A DNA stretch of 64,000 nt from Camellia lanceoleosa (Eukaryota > Streptophyta > Magnoliopsida > Ericales > Theaceae), in the NCBI GenBank assembly GCA_025200525.1, contig CM045758.1:7188580-7252579 (forward strand), in the 5' to 3' direction. Of this stretch, positions 1 to 11,686 are shown in pieces. The notes under the pieces are model-generated. The model had not been told where the DNA came from. It did no database searches and saw only the letters and a program-made list of their open reading frames with translations. A program made the position numbers and the translations under genes. How positions within the stretch are numbered: position 1 is the stretch's first letter; each line of letters begins with the position of its first letter.

Positions 1-2019
1 TACACATTGACTTCTTCCAATTCTGTCAAGAACAAGTTTTGGAAATCTAGCATAATGGCATTGGCTGCCACCTCTCCAACTTCTGGAAATGGGTTACTGT
101 CAATCCCCATGGCCTTTTCTACTTTGGCTGGGAATTTCAAACTTCCTTTCCGAATTTGTTCTTGGATCCTGTCTCGAAAAACAATGCAGTTTTTAGTCGA
201 GTGAGACCAAGAGTTATGCCATTTACAATATACTTTTCCCTTAAGTTCATCTGGAGATGGCAGTTTTACTCCTTTTGGTAACTTAAAGAAATTGGCCGCA
301 AGCAAATGATAAAAAATGTCATCTGCCTTTGTTAAATTGAAAGAGTACTTCCTATGAAGGTCTTTCTTTTTAAACTGCTGGTCAATTGTTGTATCCTTAT
401 GAATTAATGCTTCACAGATCACAGGTTCTTTGCCCACAATCTCCGCTGCAACGATCTCATAATTAGGATCTCTATAACATGTCTTGTACGAGGCATTATT
501 TCGATCTTGTTCCTCCTCTAGTAATGCTTCGTACCTAGACACCTTATAGGTTAGTTCCACCAAATCTCTGAATTTAGTTGAGTCAAACTTCTTTCGAAGC
601 CTGAACTCTAGGCCATTTTGAGCCAATCTTCAGTGCAGCTCTGGCAGGATGACTCTACATTTATTTCGAGCCCTTTTAAATCTAGCAATAAACTAAGTAG
701 CCTTTTCTTCAGGCCTTTGACTCAATCTAGCCAAGTCTGCCATGGAAACCTCTGGCTCCGATTGGAAGAATTGGGCATGAAATGCCTCTTCCATTTGTTG
801 CCAACTTTGAATGGAGCCAGGTGTAAGGTTGATGTACCATACAAATGCTCCCCCAGTTAGAGAATTTGGGAATAATCTCAGTTTCATATAGTCATGATTA
901 GTAAATTCACCGCATTGAGCAGCAAACTTAGCAATATGCTATATTGTTGATTGGTTTCCACTCCCATAGAAAAGGGTAAAATCTGGTATCCTAAACCCCC
1001 TTGGGTATTCATGTACCCTATCTACCCATTCTGGGTATGGTTTTCTGTATACAGGAGTCTGGACCCCCCGAGCCATCGGTCCACACATCTCCCTAACAAT
1101 ATCAGCAATTTGGTCCCTAAGGACCATATTTTGTGCCTGCTGAACCACTACTGGAGGAACAAACACAAGATTTTGTGGACAAACTTGTGCTTGTGGTCCT
1201 CTTGGTCCATAAAGTGGTATATTTGGGACTGGTTGTCCCTGTAGTGCAGGTTGCTGTTGGGGTTGTGGGTAACCCCTTTGAGCCTGTCCTGCGAAAGGAC
1301 CTGCGAAAGTCTTTGGAAACAGTGTTGTGTCCCTTCCATTTGTGGGAAAACCTTCCAACCCCCCAGGTATAAATTCGAATAAGGGATTATTATACCCCCT
1401 AGTGCCAGGTATGGCTTCGAACATGGGATTTGTAACCATTCTTACGCCAGTTTCTTGTACTTGACCAGATCCACCAACTTGTGTGGCTTCATTGTTGAAA
1501 TCTTGAGGCATTTTGGCCTGCTATAGGCCTCGAAATAGGTTCATACTAAGACTGAGGTGATGGTCTTTCATACTTCTGATTACTAGTTTGACCATTAGAA
1601 TGTCCATTAACTTGCATAGGCTGTTTGTCTCTAGCCAATTCTTTGAGGACATTTAAAACTTCTTCGTCTGTGTGTCTTGTGTTTGTTGGTTGGTGGTTAT
1701 TCATTCGATCCAAAAAGGATGTTGCCCACCTTTCCATTGCGTTCATTAATTGTTGTCCCATAGCATCTACTAGGCCATCCCATGGATTTGTTGGCTGAGT
1801 AGATGAAACAATGAATGGTCCAATTCTTTGGTTTCGTCCAATATTATGAACATATGGTTCCTGTCCCAAAGTACTGGTCTATTCGACCATAGGTTCTGAT
1901 AACATGGGAGTTTCCACAGGATGTGTTACCACATTATCCTCTGGATTAAGTATTTCTACCTCTCCTTCTACGCCTTCTTCCAAGCGTTTGTTTTCTCCTT
2001 GTCTTCTTCGTCTAGCCAT
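1..2019 (-). pseudogene. Ty3/gypsy gag remnant (Tat/Athila-type), window-truncated
   Basis: Minus-strand gag of an LTR retrotransposon, the structural protein that forms virus-like particles. The start at 2019 is chosen because an ATG opens a basic stretch (MARRRRQGENKR) directly behind the primer-binding site. The frame runs 46 codons to a TAG at 1879-1881 and continues in frame (GQEPYVHN) to about 1546. It then shifts at about 1510, where MPQDFNNEATQ begins in another frame, through a Pro/Gln-rich linker. The core gag domain (KLRLFPNSLTGGAFVWY, about 690-887) and the C-terminal CKWHNSWSHSTKNC motif (about 200-240) follow. The CKWHNS motif is typical of plant non-chromoviral gypsy gag. Protease and pol lie beyond the window start. 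Stops and frameshifts make it non-functional as read. Confidence 0.82.
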
Positions 2020-2024
2020 TTTAA

Positions 2025-2045
2025 CGAGTCCCACCGGGCGTACCA
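2025..2045 (-). other. Primer-binding site of the gypsy element at 1-2837
   Basis: On the minus strand this reads TGGTACGCCCGGTGGGACTC. It begins with the TGG expected opposite a tRNA CCA end and lies 8 nt inside the LTR. I cannot name the tRNA with confidence. Confidence 0.6.
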
Positions 2046-2053
2046 AAAATATA

Positions 2054-2837
2054 TGTTAGCTTTTTGGCTTTCGAAGGGTATTTTTGTAAATGTGAGCGTG
2101 CCAGCAAGGATCAATCAGTCCTTACAGAAATCATAATTGCCAACCAATTATCAGACGATTGTGTTTTAGTTCTTTCAGCCTCAATGAAGAGGACTTTTAC
2201 TGGTGGCTTGACTTAGGAGAAATTAAGTAAAATAACAGTTAAATGACGAACAATTGAAGTATTTTATTAAGATGAAAACTTACAATGATCGAAACTCAAC
2301 CTCGTAGAGGTTTACAGCAACAATCTACTTGAAACTACTCCTATGAACGAAGTGCAGTGCAGAAATTTAAAGTGCAGAAATGTAAAGAACAGGTATTTAA
2401 AGTGCAGGAAATGTAAAGACTGGAAATGTAAAACTAGAAAAGAAAATATGAAGTAAATGACTGGTTTGTTGGATCTGAGTCTAGGGGCTTTTTCTGGGGG
2501 CTTCCCTGCTATTTATACTCCTCAAGGATGACCATCGAACTACACTTCAAACTGTCGAACTGCTCCTCCATGATTGCTTGATCATGCTACCTTAGAAGTA
2601 GTTCCACTATGGCATTACTTGCAATTGGGCTTCCCTCCTATATTTGAATTTGAATGTGAGTAACCGTTGAAGCCACGTCACCTTGTATCTCATCGCTAAT
2701 CCAATGCTACTCAGACCACGCAAGAACCAATATTAACCGCCACGTGTACGGTCATGATCGAAGATTAAACATTCTTCCTGTATTGCCCTTACTTACGACG
2801 TGTCGGTATATCGCCTTTACAAAATATGTAGCCAACA
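2054..2837 (-). mobile_element. 5' LTR of the minus-strand gypsy element
   Basis: About 784 bp with TG...CA ends. The plus strand begins TGTTAGCT and ends AGCCAACA, a short inverted repeat. The gag start and primer site lie immediately inside the low-coordinate end. The partner LTR and the target duplication are outside the window, so the high-coordinate boundary rests on the terminal inverted repeat alone. Confidence 0.7.
2511..2517 (-). promoter_or_regulatory. TATA box in gypsy 5' LTR
   Basis: The minus strand reads GAGTATAAATAGC inside the LTR, in the sense direction for transcription towards gag. Confidence 0.5.
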
Positions 2838-3639
2838 CTATTGTTCCAGACTCATTCACACAGATTTATTTAAATTTGAATTATAAGATGATAATTTTGA
2901 ATAATTTTTTAACAGTTAAGCTTGGATTTGTAGTATTATTATTATATTAATCTCACCCACACCCAATAAAGTTTGGATTTGGTAAAAAAAAAATTTATTG
3001 TAAAAGCTGATAAAAGCAGAAGTTAAAAACAATCGTTTTCCATTTTTTGAAAAATCAGTTTATTTAAATTATTTTGTCTGATATACTATAAGTAGAAAGC
3101 TGAGCAAATAGTATGACACATGCTTTCAAATTATGTTCCATTTGTTTTGACAAAAGATATTTTTTAAAAATATTTTTCGCATTTTTGGTGTTTGATCTGA
3201 CGGAAAACAAAGTCAATGGAAAAAAAATTGCATGATTAATTTAAAATATTTTGACTTTAAAAGTAGAAAACGTTTTTTACCAATACCACAACATTGCCAC
3301 CACTACCATCACTTCCACCCATCACTCGCCCACCGCCACCACAACCCCAACACCTCTACCACCACCTGCTCCTCCTCTACCCCGCTGCCGTCACTACCAC
3401 CACTACTAATGCAACTATTATTGGAAAATGGCTTTTGCAAAACCTTATTTTTTGTTAACTTTGAGCATTAATTAAGATAGAACCCAAACGTTATTTTTAA
3501 CGTTACTAACTGGGTTCATGTTTAATGCCACGCAGTGAATAACATCGTATATTTAGTTGCTCAAAATCATTTCTGGATAAATGAAAATTCAACACACGTT
3601 TTCGGGTTTGTGAAAATGGCTTTATGTGGGTTTCCTACA
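2838..3639. other. AT-rich intergenic DNA with CAC-rich simple sequence
   Basis: No gene is recognisable. A CCA/CAC-rich low-complexity stretch lies at about 3292-3412, flanked by sequence rich in GGAAAA/TTTTCC. This resembles the centre of a MITE, but I could not define ends or a target duplication. Confidence 0.4.
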
Positions 3640-4460
3640 CACTTGTGAAATGTGCTTATCCCACATTGGAAAGGCTTAAGAATTTGTATGAGTTTATATA
3701 CTATAGCTTGGAATACTTGTGATGGGCCCCAAGGGGTACCCAGGTTTGTGAAAGGGTGAGGTTAGGGGTAAAACGGGTTAGACCCATTAGATCCAAAACA
3801 AAAACCACACGTGCGTTGCCCCCGCCGTCCGTTCAATTGGGTTGGGCTTATTCAGCCTAATACTTATCTTTTTGGGCACAAAACAATTGTAATTTATTTT
3901 ATTTATTTTTAATTTTGGTTTCAAAATTCAAAATAAATTGGTCCAGTTTTTTTTCCTCCACCCAAACAGGTTTTACTTCACCTGAAGAGGTTGAAATTCA
4001 AACTGAACAGATCTATTCTATCCAAACAGGTTTTCTACTTGTTGAATCCAACCAAATAGGTTTTCTACCTGTTGAATCTATCCGAACAGGTTCTATCTGT
4101 TGGCATCTGTTCGGAAAAGCCACATGTTCTCCTATTTATACCTTGTCATTCTAGCATTTCTTGGCATCGAAATTTTTCCAAACTCTTCACTTTCTTCTTC
4201 TGTTCGTCCTTCTGTGCTCTTGCATTTATTTAACATTTAGTTTCTAGAAAAAGAAAGAAAAAGAGTTACAATATAGTTTGGTTCACAAGACTTGATTTTG
4301 TAATGCTGCAAATCAAGTAGTAGTCGTTGCATCCTTGGAAGTAATCATTTCATCCTAGGAAGTAGACACTGTTAAAACTCGAAACACCGGAGTGAGGGAC
4401 GAAATCTACTTTAAAGATATTGTGTCCAACACAAGTCTCGACTTATATTTTCTGTAAGTA
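3640..4460 (+). mobile_element. Probable copia-type LTR fragment
   Basis: Plant copia LTR-like layout without recognisable internal coding sequence: an upstream unit containing CCCACATTGGAAAGGCTTAAG, direct repeats at 3960-4110, a TATA-like CCTATTTATACC (about 4132-4143), and a downstream segment containing ACACCGGAGTGAGGGACGAA. No terminal TG/CA pair or target duplication could be fixed, so the borders are approximate and it may be a decayed solo LTR. Confidence 0.35.
3960..4110 (+). repeat. Direct repeats upstream of the TATA-like box
   Basis: At least three imperfect copies of an approximately 30-bp unit, consensus AACAGGTTTTCTACTTGTTG, starting near 4024, 4055 and 4085, with a weaker copy from about 3964. 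They lie 25 to 170 bp upstream of the TATA-like sequence, where repeated enhancer boxes occur in some plant copia LTRs. Confidence 0.6.
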
Positions 4461-5176
4461 ATTGATTCGAAATTTAATTTATATAATTATTTTCTAAATT
4501 AATTACTTTTTATTTTGTTGTTTATTTTATTTGTATTTATTTACACGTACACATACCCTGTGAGAACAACAACTATTAGTGTATTAATTTAAAGAACGTA
4601 ACCAAACATAAGAAAAGATTTTCTATTAAAAAATATTTGTTGCCAAAACAAAGAAAGCGTAAAACTAAATATAATCACTCCATAAAAGCAGTAACAAACC
4701 ATCCTAATATTGGTTTTAATTTTTCATGTAATTGGAGAGCATTTATGAACTGAATTATAACATGGCAATATTTTTTATTTATTAATTAGAGATATCACCA
4801 TACTTGATATTTAGTCCGCGTATGGATATATGGATGTGTGAAACTATAAAAATTTCGACACATCCATCATATAGTCAGTAATTTGAACTTTATTTCTTTT
4901 AATTAAAAGGTATTGCATTAAATATTAAATAAGTTAGTGCACATAGTTCCTTCCAAATTCAATGCCAAATGATTCGTAATGAGATTACGGTGATGTTACA
5001 TATACCAATTATCGAATCAATTAGTATAACAATTAGTGTTATGACATTATTATTGACCTCACCTATTATACAAATTACAAATATCTAAAATTTTTAAAAT
5101 TGTCCCATATTATCTGTTAGTATACTAATTAATGCACATAGCATTATTCATAAGATTAAGTTATTTGCGGACCTTG
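4461..5176. other. AT-rich intergenic DNA
   Basis: No coding, RNA or transposon feature recognised. Confidence 0.5.
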
Positions 5177-5412
5177 TGTAAATAACCTGTTTACAGTCAC
5201 CTAATCAGAAAATGACACCTCAGAAAAATTGTAACTTTCACTATCAACACGCACATGTACCTGATCATCTCCTTCGTCTTCCCTGATCTCTGCGTTCCAT
5301 TTTCTCTCTCAACAAAATCTGTTTCTTTGCCATCTCCCTAGTGATAAGAAAGGGTTTTTGTTATCCAAATCGATTTCAATCCAAAAGTGATTCTTGCTAG
5401 TTATTAGTGCTT
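5177..5412 (+). mobile_element. Left piece of a split Tekay-like LTR
   Basis: Begins near TGTAAATAACC, resembling the TGTAATAACC start of the intact Tekay LTRs in this window. It is interrupted at 5417 by the chromovirus at 5418-14974 and resumes at 14980. The exact left end is not proven by a target duplication. Confidence 0.45.
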
Positions 5413-5417
5413 CGTTC
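5413..5417. repeat. Target-site duplication CGTTC (left)
   Basis: CGTTC abuts the LTR start here and recurs at 14975-14979 directly after the other LTR, a perfect 5-bp duplication as expected for LTR-retrotransposon integration. Confidence 0.85.
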
Positions 5418-7826
5418 TGTCATGACCCAAACCCGCCCCTATGGATTTAGCACCGTAACCGACCAGTAATCCAAGATTACGAAGGCACATATGATGAAGC
5501 GAAGCAAATAATCTGAGGGCATGGCGGAAGCCAATACGGTAAATAAACAATGTCCAATGAGCCGTGACAGTCTGTATGCAAAAAGATTTTTCATACATAC
5601 ATAGATAGATACACAGTACAGAACAGTATGCACAATATTTACAGTCATTGAGCAGGACCAAATCCTATTAAGCGATGCGATAAGATCTACTATATATACG
5701 ATAAACAAAGCAGTCTGAAGCAGATAGGGGACTAAAACACCTCTATGCCATAGCTTGGCAGGCTCAGAACCTCGCAGTGAGGCACAGTAGTTGGCTTGAC
5801 AAAAGGGGAGTCTACCCCACGCTCTTAGCTCCGGTCTGGTTCCTATACACCTACATATATATATGAGCAGTGAGCTAAAGCCCAGTGAATAACATAAAGC
5901 GTAAAGGGGTTTAGAATGAATGTCCTTACAGTAATGAAAATAGTTCATTAAACCAGTATTTCAGTCGTTCAGTCAATACAGTCATATGTGGTACATCCAT
6001 TAGCATAACAGTAAACAGTAGGTCTTAAAAGACCGAACAGTAAATGATGGCCATCAATCAGTAAACAGTAGTGGTTCCAACGAGGGAACCGATAGAGATC
6101 TCTGATGCGATAACAAGATATGATGGTTGCTAAGGATGCCACAATATAGTTCAGAATATAGGACATACATTCATTCAATTAACAGTAGCAGTTCGGAAAA
6201 CAGTACAGTTCAATTATTCAGAAGATAATAATTTTTGAACATATCTTTACACAGTTGTTACTCACAGAGTCCTGGGCTACAGTAAGCTAGAGTGCGTCTC
6301 CTCGGAAAGCCAACCCTACACAGTTTACAGAATGAACACACACTAAGCTACACAATTGGAAAAGATAATAACTTAATCCCTAATTGCCTCGGTGTGTTCT
6401 ACATCTATATCCTCATCAAGGTGCCTTAAACTAGGCCTAAGAAGGCCTAGGATGGAATGAGGATGCAAAGATGCGCTTAAAAAGCATTTTCAGAATTTTC
6501 AGAAAAACAGAGGTCCCGCTCGAGCTTATGTTTCCGCCGGCGGTCTGCAGACAAGCGTTTCCTTCGGCGTAAATACCCACGCCGGCGTCATCGCAAAACA
6601 TGGCAAAAGTGCTGGATGCTCAAAAATCATGCTCGATTGGGCACTCGATAGCCGCTCGAGCGCAAGACACAAGGTCCCGCTCGAGCGCCAATTACCCCAC
6701 TCGAGCGGACTGTAAAACAGTGCAAAGTTCTGGGGGCACGAATTTCCCGCTCGAGCGCCACTTTCCCCGCTCGAGCAAGACTCCAAAATCTGGAATTTCC
6801 AGATTTGAACTTCCAAGCTCAAAACAAGTTCAAATGCATCAAATTCGATCCTCTTGGGATAATTTTCTGGAAAACACTTCAAAACTCATAATATTACATG
6901 TTTCAAAGATCAATTTGATAAACCAAAGCCCAAGGGTGTTTCAATTAAATCCAATTTCAAACCAAATTTCATGAACATGAAGAACATACAAACATGCATG
7001 AATTTAAACCATTTTAAAGCTTCAATGCTTGCTCAAATGAGCTCAAATCTTTCAAAACATGATGAAATCATGGACTATCACACTATTATGAACATGCATG
7101 TGGCAAGTTATAAAGAACAAGCTCAAAATGCAAGAGTATGCCATGCATGCAAAGATTAAGCTTGAATTCAATAGTATAGAACCAATTCTTGACTTAACCC
7201 CTTAAACTACCATGATCCATGCTAGAAGGAACTTAAATTTACTATTAAGAGGATGAAATTCATACCTAGGTCTTCAAATGCAAGTCTAGAAATAAAATTA
7301 TGCAAGAGTCCTCTCAATCTTCTAAAGACAAGCAAGGTACAAGATGAAAACCAATTTTCTAAGCCTCTCCCTCTCTATGGTCGGCAAGAGCAAGGAAAAT
7401 GAGCTGAGCAAATGTTTTGTCTCCATATCTTCAAGCCTCTAAATGTGTCAAGTAGTGGGCCACTAAGTGGCAAATATGTAATTAAGTTCAACTCTTGCCA
7501 ATTAGCTTAATTTAATCTAATTTAATCATACCAAAACACTTTTTAGGTAATTACACCATAAAATCACATAAAATCTAATTAACACAGACTATCAATCAAT
7601 TTCAGATTTGACCGCCGATAAGGCCTTCAATTTCTTGATTTAAATATAAAAATATGAACAGATAGTCAAGCAGTCAAACAGATAGAAATGCATTTAAGCG
7701 GTCTGATTAATCAATCGGTTTGATTTGATCGATCGATTCATTTCGATCAATTCAATTATTAGTCATAATCGGTCTCGGTTTAGCGATGTGGTAATTAATG
7801 TCGTGTCGATGGTGAGGGTTATTACA
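5418..7826 (-). repeat. 3' LTR of chromovirus 1
   Basis: The plus strand begins TGTCATGACCC and ends GGTTATTACA, collinear with 12547-14974. It contains at least six CTCGAG sites at 6515-6780. At three further places it has CCGG or TCGG where the sister LTR has CTCGAG. Confidence 0.9.
6515..6780. repeat. CTCGAG-rich palindromic cluster in 3' LTR
   Basis: Six short palindromes of the form GCTCGAGC or close to it, separated by tens of bases, in an otherwise AT-rich LTR. The sister LTR has nine (13655-13925). Confidence 0.75.
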
Positions 7827-7839
7827 GTCTCCCCTCCTT
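7827..7839 (-). other. Polypurine tract of chromovirus 1
   Basis: The minus strand reads AAGGAGGGGAGAC directly before the TGTAATAACC start of the 3' LTR, the expected plus-strand primer. Confidence 0.8.
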
Positions 7840-7848
7840 AAAAAGAGT

Positions 7849-8440
7849 TTAGTCCTCTAAACTCGAGTTACCTTCAGTCTGGAAGAAAACAGAATTCAGT
7901 GGAAATAGTTCAGGGTATCTTTTAGCCATGTCATCTTCCCTTTCCCAAGTGGCATATAGGCCACCATGGTTTTGCCAGTCGACTTTCACCAACGGGATTT
8001 CTTTGTTTCTCAACTTCTTGATCCGTCTGTTTACAATCTGTATAGGCCGTTCTTCATAAGTGTAGTCATCATTTAGCACTACACAAGTCGGGTTAATCAC
8101 ATGGAAAGGATCCTGGAGGTAGTCCCTCAACATAGAAATGTGGAAGACATTATGCATATGCTCCATTTCAAGAGGAAGCGCAACTTGACACGCCACCGGA
8201 TTGATTTTCTCAATAATCTCATACGGTCCGACATATCTTGGAGCTAACTTGCCTTTGACTCCAAAACAAGTCTGGCCTTTCATCGGTGTCACTTTCACAA
8301 AAACGTGATCACCTACTTCATACTCCCTGTCTCGTCTTCTGACATCCGCATAACTTTTCTATCGGCTCTGTGCAGTTTTCAGTCTCTGTTGTATCAATTT
8401 CACTTTCTCAGTCGTTTCATAAACAATCTCGGGCCCAAGC
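7849..8440 (-). pseudogene. Integrase C-terminus and chromodomain, chromovirus 1
   Basis: An open stretch at 7849-8298 contains the gypsy integrase tail (GKLAPRYVGPYEI, HNVFHISMLRDY) and then a chromodomain-like segment (RPIQIVNRRIKKLRNKEIPL, VKVDWQNHG, ATWERE), about 110 residues before the end. In chromoviruses this domain targets integration to heterochromatin. The upstream part to about 8440 (linker ending KSYADVRRRDREYEVGDHV) is in the same frame but carries a TAG. The conserved ATWERE block is intact. Confidence 0.82.
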
Positions 8441-8463
8441 AAAAGCCCATCTCCAACTTCTGC

Positions 8464-8972
8464 CTAGCAGATCGGAAATCTACATTTTCTACCATACAAT
8501 GCCTCGAAAGGCGCCATACCAATACTTGAATAATAGATGTTATTGTAGGCGAATTCAGCTAAGGGCAAATGGTTTTCCGGTCCTTGAAAATCAAGGACCC
8601 ACATTCTCAATAAATCTTCCAGAGTCTGGATGGTCCTTTCGATGGCCATCATGCGAGAATGATAGGCACTACTCGATCTCGATTCGATGCAATCTGATGT
8701 AAGCTTTGCCAAAATAGCGATGTAAATTTCGAATCCCTATTAGAAACAATGGACACAGGCACTCCATGTAGTCTAACAATTTCATCAATATAGAGTATAG
8801 CCAATTTGTCCGCATTATAAATTGTTTTAACAGGTAAGAAGTGAGCAGATTTAGTCAGTCTATCAACAATAACCCAAATCGAGTCCATACCTTTACTAGA
8901 GCGAGGCAATCCCACAATAAAATCTATAGTAATATTTTCCCATTTCCACTCCGGTATCGGTAAGGGCTGCAA
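8464..8972 (-). pseudogene. Integrase core, chromovirus 1
   Basis: The catalytic core of the integrase, which joins retrotransposon DNA to the host. Part one (8649-8972) has [19 protein letters not shown], with the first Asp, and [12 protein letters not shown], with the second. A frameshift near 8700 moves the rest to 8464-8712 (MAIERTIQTLEDLLR with the catalytic Glu, then LAEFAYNN and APFEALYGRKCR). The segment before the Glu, normally a well-conserved HPQTDGQSER motif, is scrambled by small indels. An in-frame TGA, where Arg (CGA) is expected, separates it from the upstream zinc-binding region at about 8983. Confidence 0.82.
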
Positions 8973-8984
8973 TAAGCCTGCGGG

Positions 8985-10445
8985 TCATTGATGTTCAGCT
9001 TTAACTTGTTGGCAATGAAGACATTTTGATACGAAATCGGCAATTTCTTTCTTCATTACCGGCCACCAGAAATTCAGTTTCAAATCTTGATACATTTTCG
9101 TGTTCCCCGGATGGATAGAAAATTTTGAGTTGTGGCCCTCTTGCAGAACTCTTCTTTTCAGTTCAATATCATTCGGTACACACAGTCTTTCTTGAAATTT
9201 CAGTACATTATTTTCAAATTTGAACCCCAGTCTCGGTTTAGATTCCCTTTCTTTGATGATCTTCTTCAAGAGGTCATCTTGTTGCTGTTTCTCTTTAATT
9301 TCTTCAATCAGTGCCGGTTGAGCAGAAATAGCAGCTAAGGTTCCACCTTGTTCTCGCAAAACAATTTCAATTTCAGATTTTTCAAGGTCACAAAGCAATT
9401 CTTTCTGTCCAGTGAGCAAACAGACTAAATAGCCAATCGATTTCCAGCTCAGTGCATCGGCAACGGTGTTGGCTTTTCCTGGATGGTACAGAATCTGTAG
9501 GTCATAGTCTTTAATCAGTTCTAGCCATCTCCGCTGTCTCATGTTCAGTTCCTTCTGTGTGAAAAAATATTTCAGACTCTTGTGGTCGGTATATACTTCA
9601 CATGTCACCCCATATAGGCAGTGACGCCTGATTTTCAGTGCAAATACTACTGCAGCAAGTTCCAGATCATGGGTCGGGTAATTCTTTTCATGCGGTCTCA
9701 GTTGTCGGAAATCATAGGCAATTACTCTCCCATTCTGCATTAAAACACACCCCAAACCCTTATGAGAAGCATCACTAAATACAGTATAACCATCCGTACC
9801 TGTAGGTAAGGTAAGAACTGGTGCAGTCACGAGTCGAGTTTTCAACTCTTGGAATGCTGATGCCCTTTGGTCAGTCCAGTCGAATGATGTCCTTTTCTGA
9901 GTTAATTGAGTCAATGGTAAGGCAATTTTGGAGAAATCTTTGACAAATCTTCTGTAATATCCAGCCAAACCCAAAAAGCTTCGGACTTCTGTCACATTTG
10001 TTGGTCTAGGCCAGTTTACTACTACTTCAATTTTCTGTGGATCAACTGAAATCCCATCTTTGCTAACAACATGCCCCAAAAACATAACATGATCAAGCCA
10101 GAATTCACATTTAGACAGTTTAGCATAAAGTTTATGTTCTCTTAGGTTCTGTAGGGCAAGTCTCAGATGATGTTCATGTTCTTCTATACTTTTGGAATAA
10201 ATCATAATGTCATCAATGAATACAACAATAAAGTCATCAAGATATGGTTTAAAGATTCTGTTCATGAGGTCCATAAATGTAGCAGGTGCATTGGTAACTC
10301 CGAAGGACATAACTAAAAATTCGTAATGTCTATACCTCGTTCGAAAAACGGTTTTATCAATGTCTTCTAGTTTAACTTTCAGCTGATCTGAGATCAATCC
10401 TAGAAAACACTTGAGCACCCTGTAACTGATCAAACAGGTCATCAA
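8985..10445 (-). pseudogene. Reverse transcriptase (C part), RNase H, integrase zinc domain, chromovirus 1
   Basis: A 486-codon open stretch, the longest intact piece of the element's pol. In order: RT palm with [13 protein letters not shown] (residues about 75-87, catalytic Asp pair present), a connection domain ([14 protein letters not shown]), RNase H ([34 protein letters not shown]), and the integrase HHCC region ending [16 protein letters not shown]. The N-terminal residues before [10 protein letters not shown] are out of frame. The true junction with the upstream RT segment is a frameshift near 10390. Confidence 0.88.
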
Positions 10446-10809
10446 TACGCGGTAATGGATATTTATTTTTCACAGTTACCTTGTTCAGTTCACGGTAATC
10501 AATACACAGTCTCAGTGAGCCGTCTTTCTTTTTCACAAACAAAACGGGTGCACCCCACGGTGAAGTACTAGGCCTGATGAACTTTTTGTCTAACAGTTCT
10601 TGCAGTTGCACTTTCAGTTCTTTCAATTCAGTTGGAGCCATTCGGTAAGGAGCTTTAGACACTGGCTGGGTACCCGGAATCACATCAACGGTGAATTCAA
10701 TCTCCCTATCAATCAAATCCCCTGGCAGATTATCTGGGAAAACATCTGGGAATTCTCTGACTATGGGAATACTGTTCACATTAGCATCATTATCGATGAA
10801 TCTGATCAT
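10372..10809 (-). pseudogene. Reverse transcriptase N-terminal part, chromovirus 1
   Basis: Contains the protease-RT linker ([14 protein letters not shown]) and the first RT motifs ([60 protein letters not shown]). It loses frame after VFSRIDLRS. The remainder of RT continues in the frame of 8985-10445. Confidence 0.87.
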
Positions 10810-11683
10810 CTGAACACAGATACCCTTTACACCCCTTTTTAATCAATTTAACAGCTTTCACGGACGAAATCAAATACGAAAGAGGTACTACTCCAACCCC
10901 ATTGAACACAAATTCAGGTAAACCCGGCGGACGGAAAACTACTTGTTTCGTTACACAGTCTATGGTGGCATGATATTTCGTTAACCAGTCCATTCCCAGT
11001 ATTACATCAAAATGATCAATGTTCAGTGGCAGTAAATCAATAAACAGATATGCATCTCCGACAATAATTTTACAAGCAGGGTACATGTATGCACAAGTCA
11101 TGGATCCCCCAACGGGTGATGATATAGCTAACAGATAGTTCATAGGTTCTAAGGGTCTATTCAATTTTTGCGAAAAAGCATGCGATACATAAGAATGGGT
11201 AGACCCCGAATCAATCAGTACATATGCATTTTGAGAACAAATAGAAAGGATACCTGACACAATGGTCTCAGTATTTTGTACATCTCCCGGTACTAGGGCA
11301 AACACTCGGCCCTGCCTCATAGGCTCTTTCCCGGTAGCTTTGGGGTTCAGTTTTGGTGCAACAGTTGATGCTGCGGCGCTATCTGCAGCTTTACTATTGC
11401 CCGGAGCAGTGGAAGGGCAATCTTTAACCATGTGGCCCACCTTGCCACACCTGTAACAAGCACCAGATAGTTTATAACAAACTCCCTTATGATTCTTACC
11501 ACATTCAGAACAGGGCGGTATGGACCGATTCTCTTGACTAGAAGTAGTCGTTAACCCTGTAGTTTGCTTTTTGTTCAACGGGTTGTTTTTGCCTTTCTTG
11601 AACTTAAAACCCTGTCTTTTACCATGCCATTCAGATGCTGGTGTTTCAGTTTTCAGTGCCTCGATATTCGCCTCAGCCATCAA
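10790..11683 (-). pseudogene. Gag zinc knuckle and aspartic protease, chromovirus 1
   Basis: A 297-codon open stretch. Residues 76-90 form a CCHC zinc knuckle (CYRCGKVGHMVKDCP) that binds retrotransposon RNA. An aspartic protease follows at about 140-250 with the active-site [13 protein letters not shown] (Asp 158) and LGMDWLTKYHATIDC. An in-frame TGA just upstream (where VDRALM would read VD*ALM) separates it from the rest of gag. CGA to TGA fits methylated-CpG decay. Confidence 0.87.
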
Positions 11684-11686
11684 GGC

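Noticed and set aside
618..860. Plus-strand open frame
   Set aside because: Antisense shadow of the gag coding region.
5404..6178. Cys/Tyr-rich open frames (also 12823-13308)
   Set aside because: They lie within the terminal parts of the LTRs and differ between the two copies; chance frames.
6526..6974. Open frames of about 120 residues in both LTRs of chromovirus 1 (also 13613-14118)
   Set aside because: They span the CTCGAG cluster in non-coding LTR sequence, on both strands, without recognisable domains.
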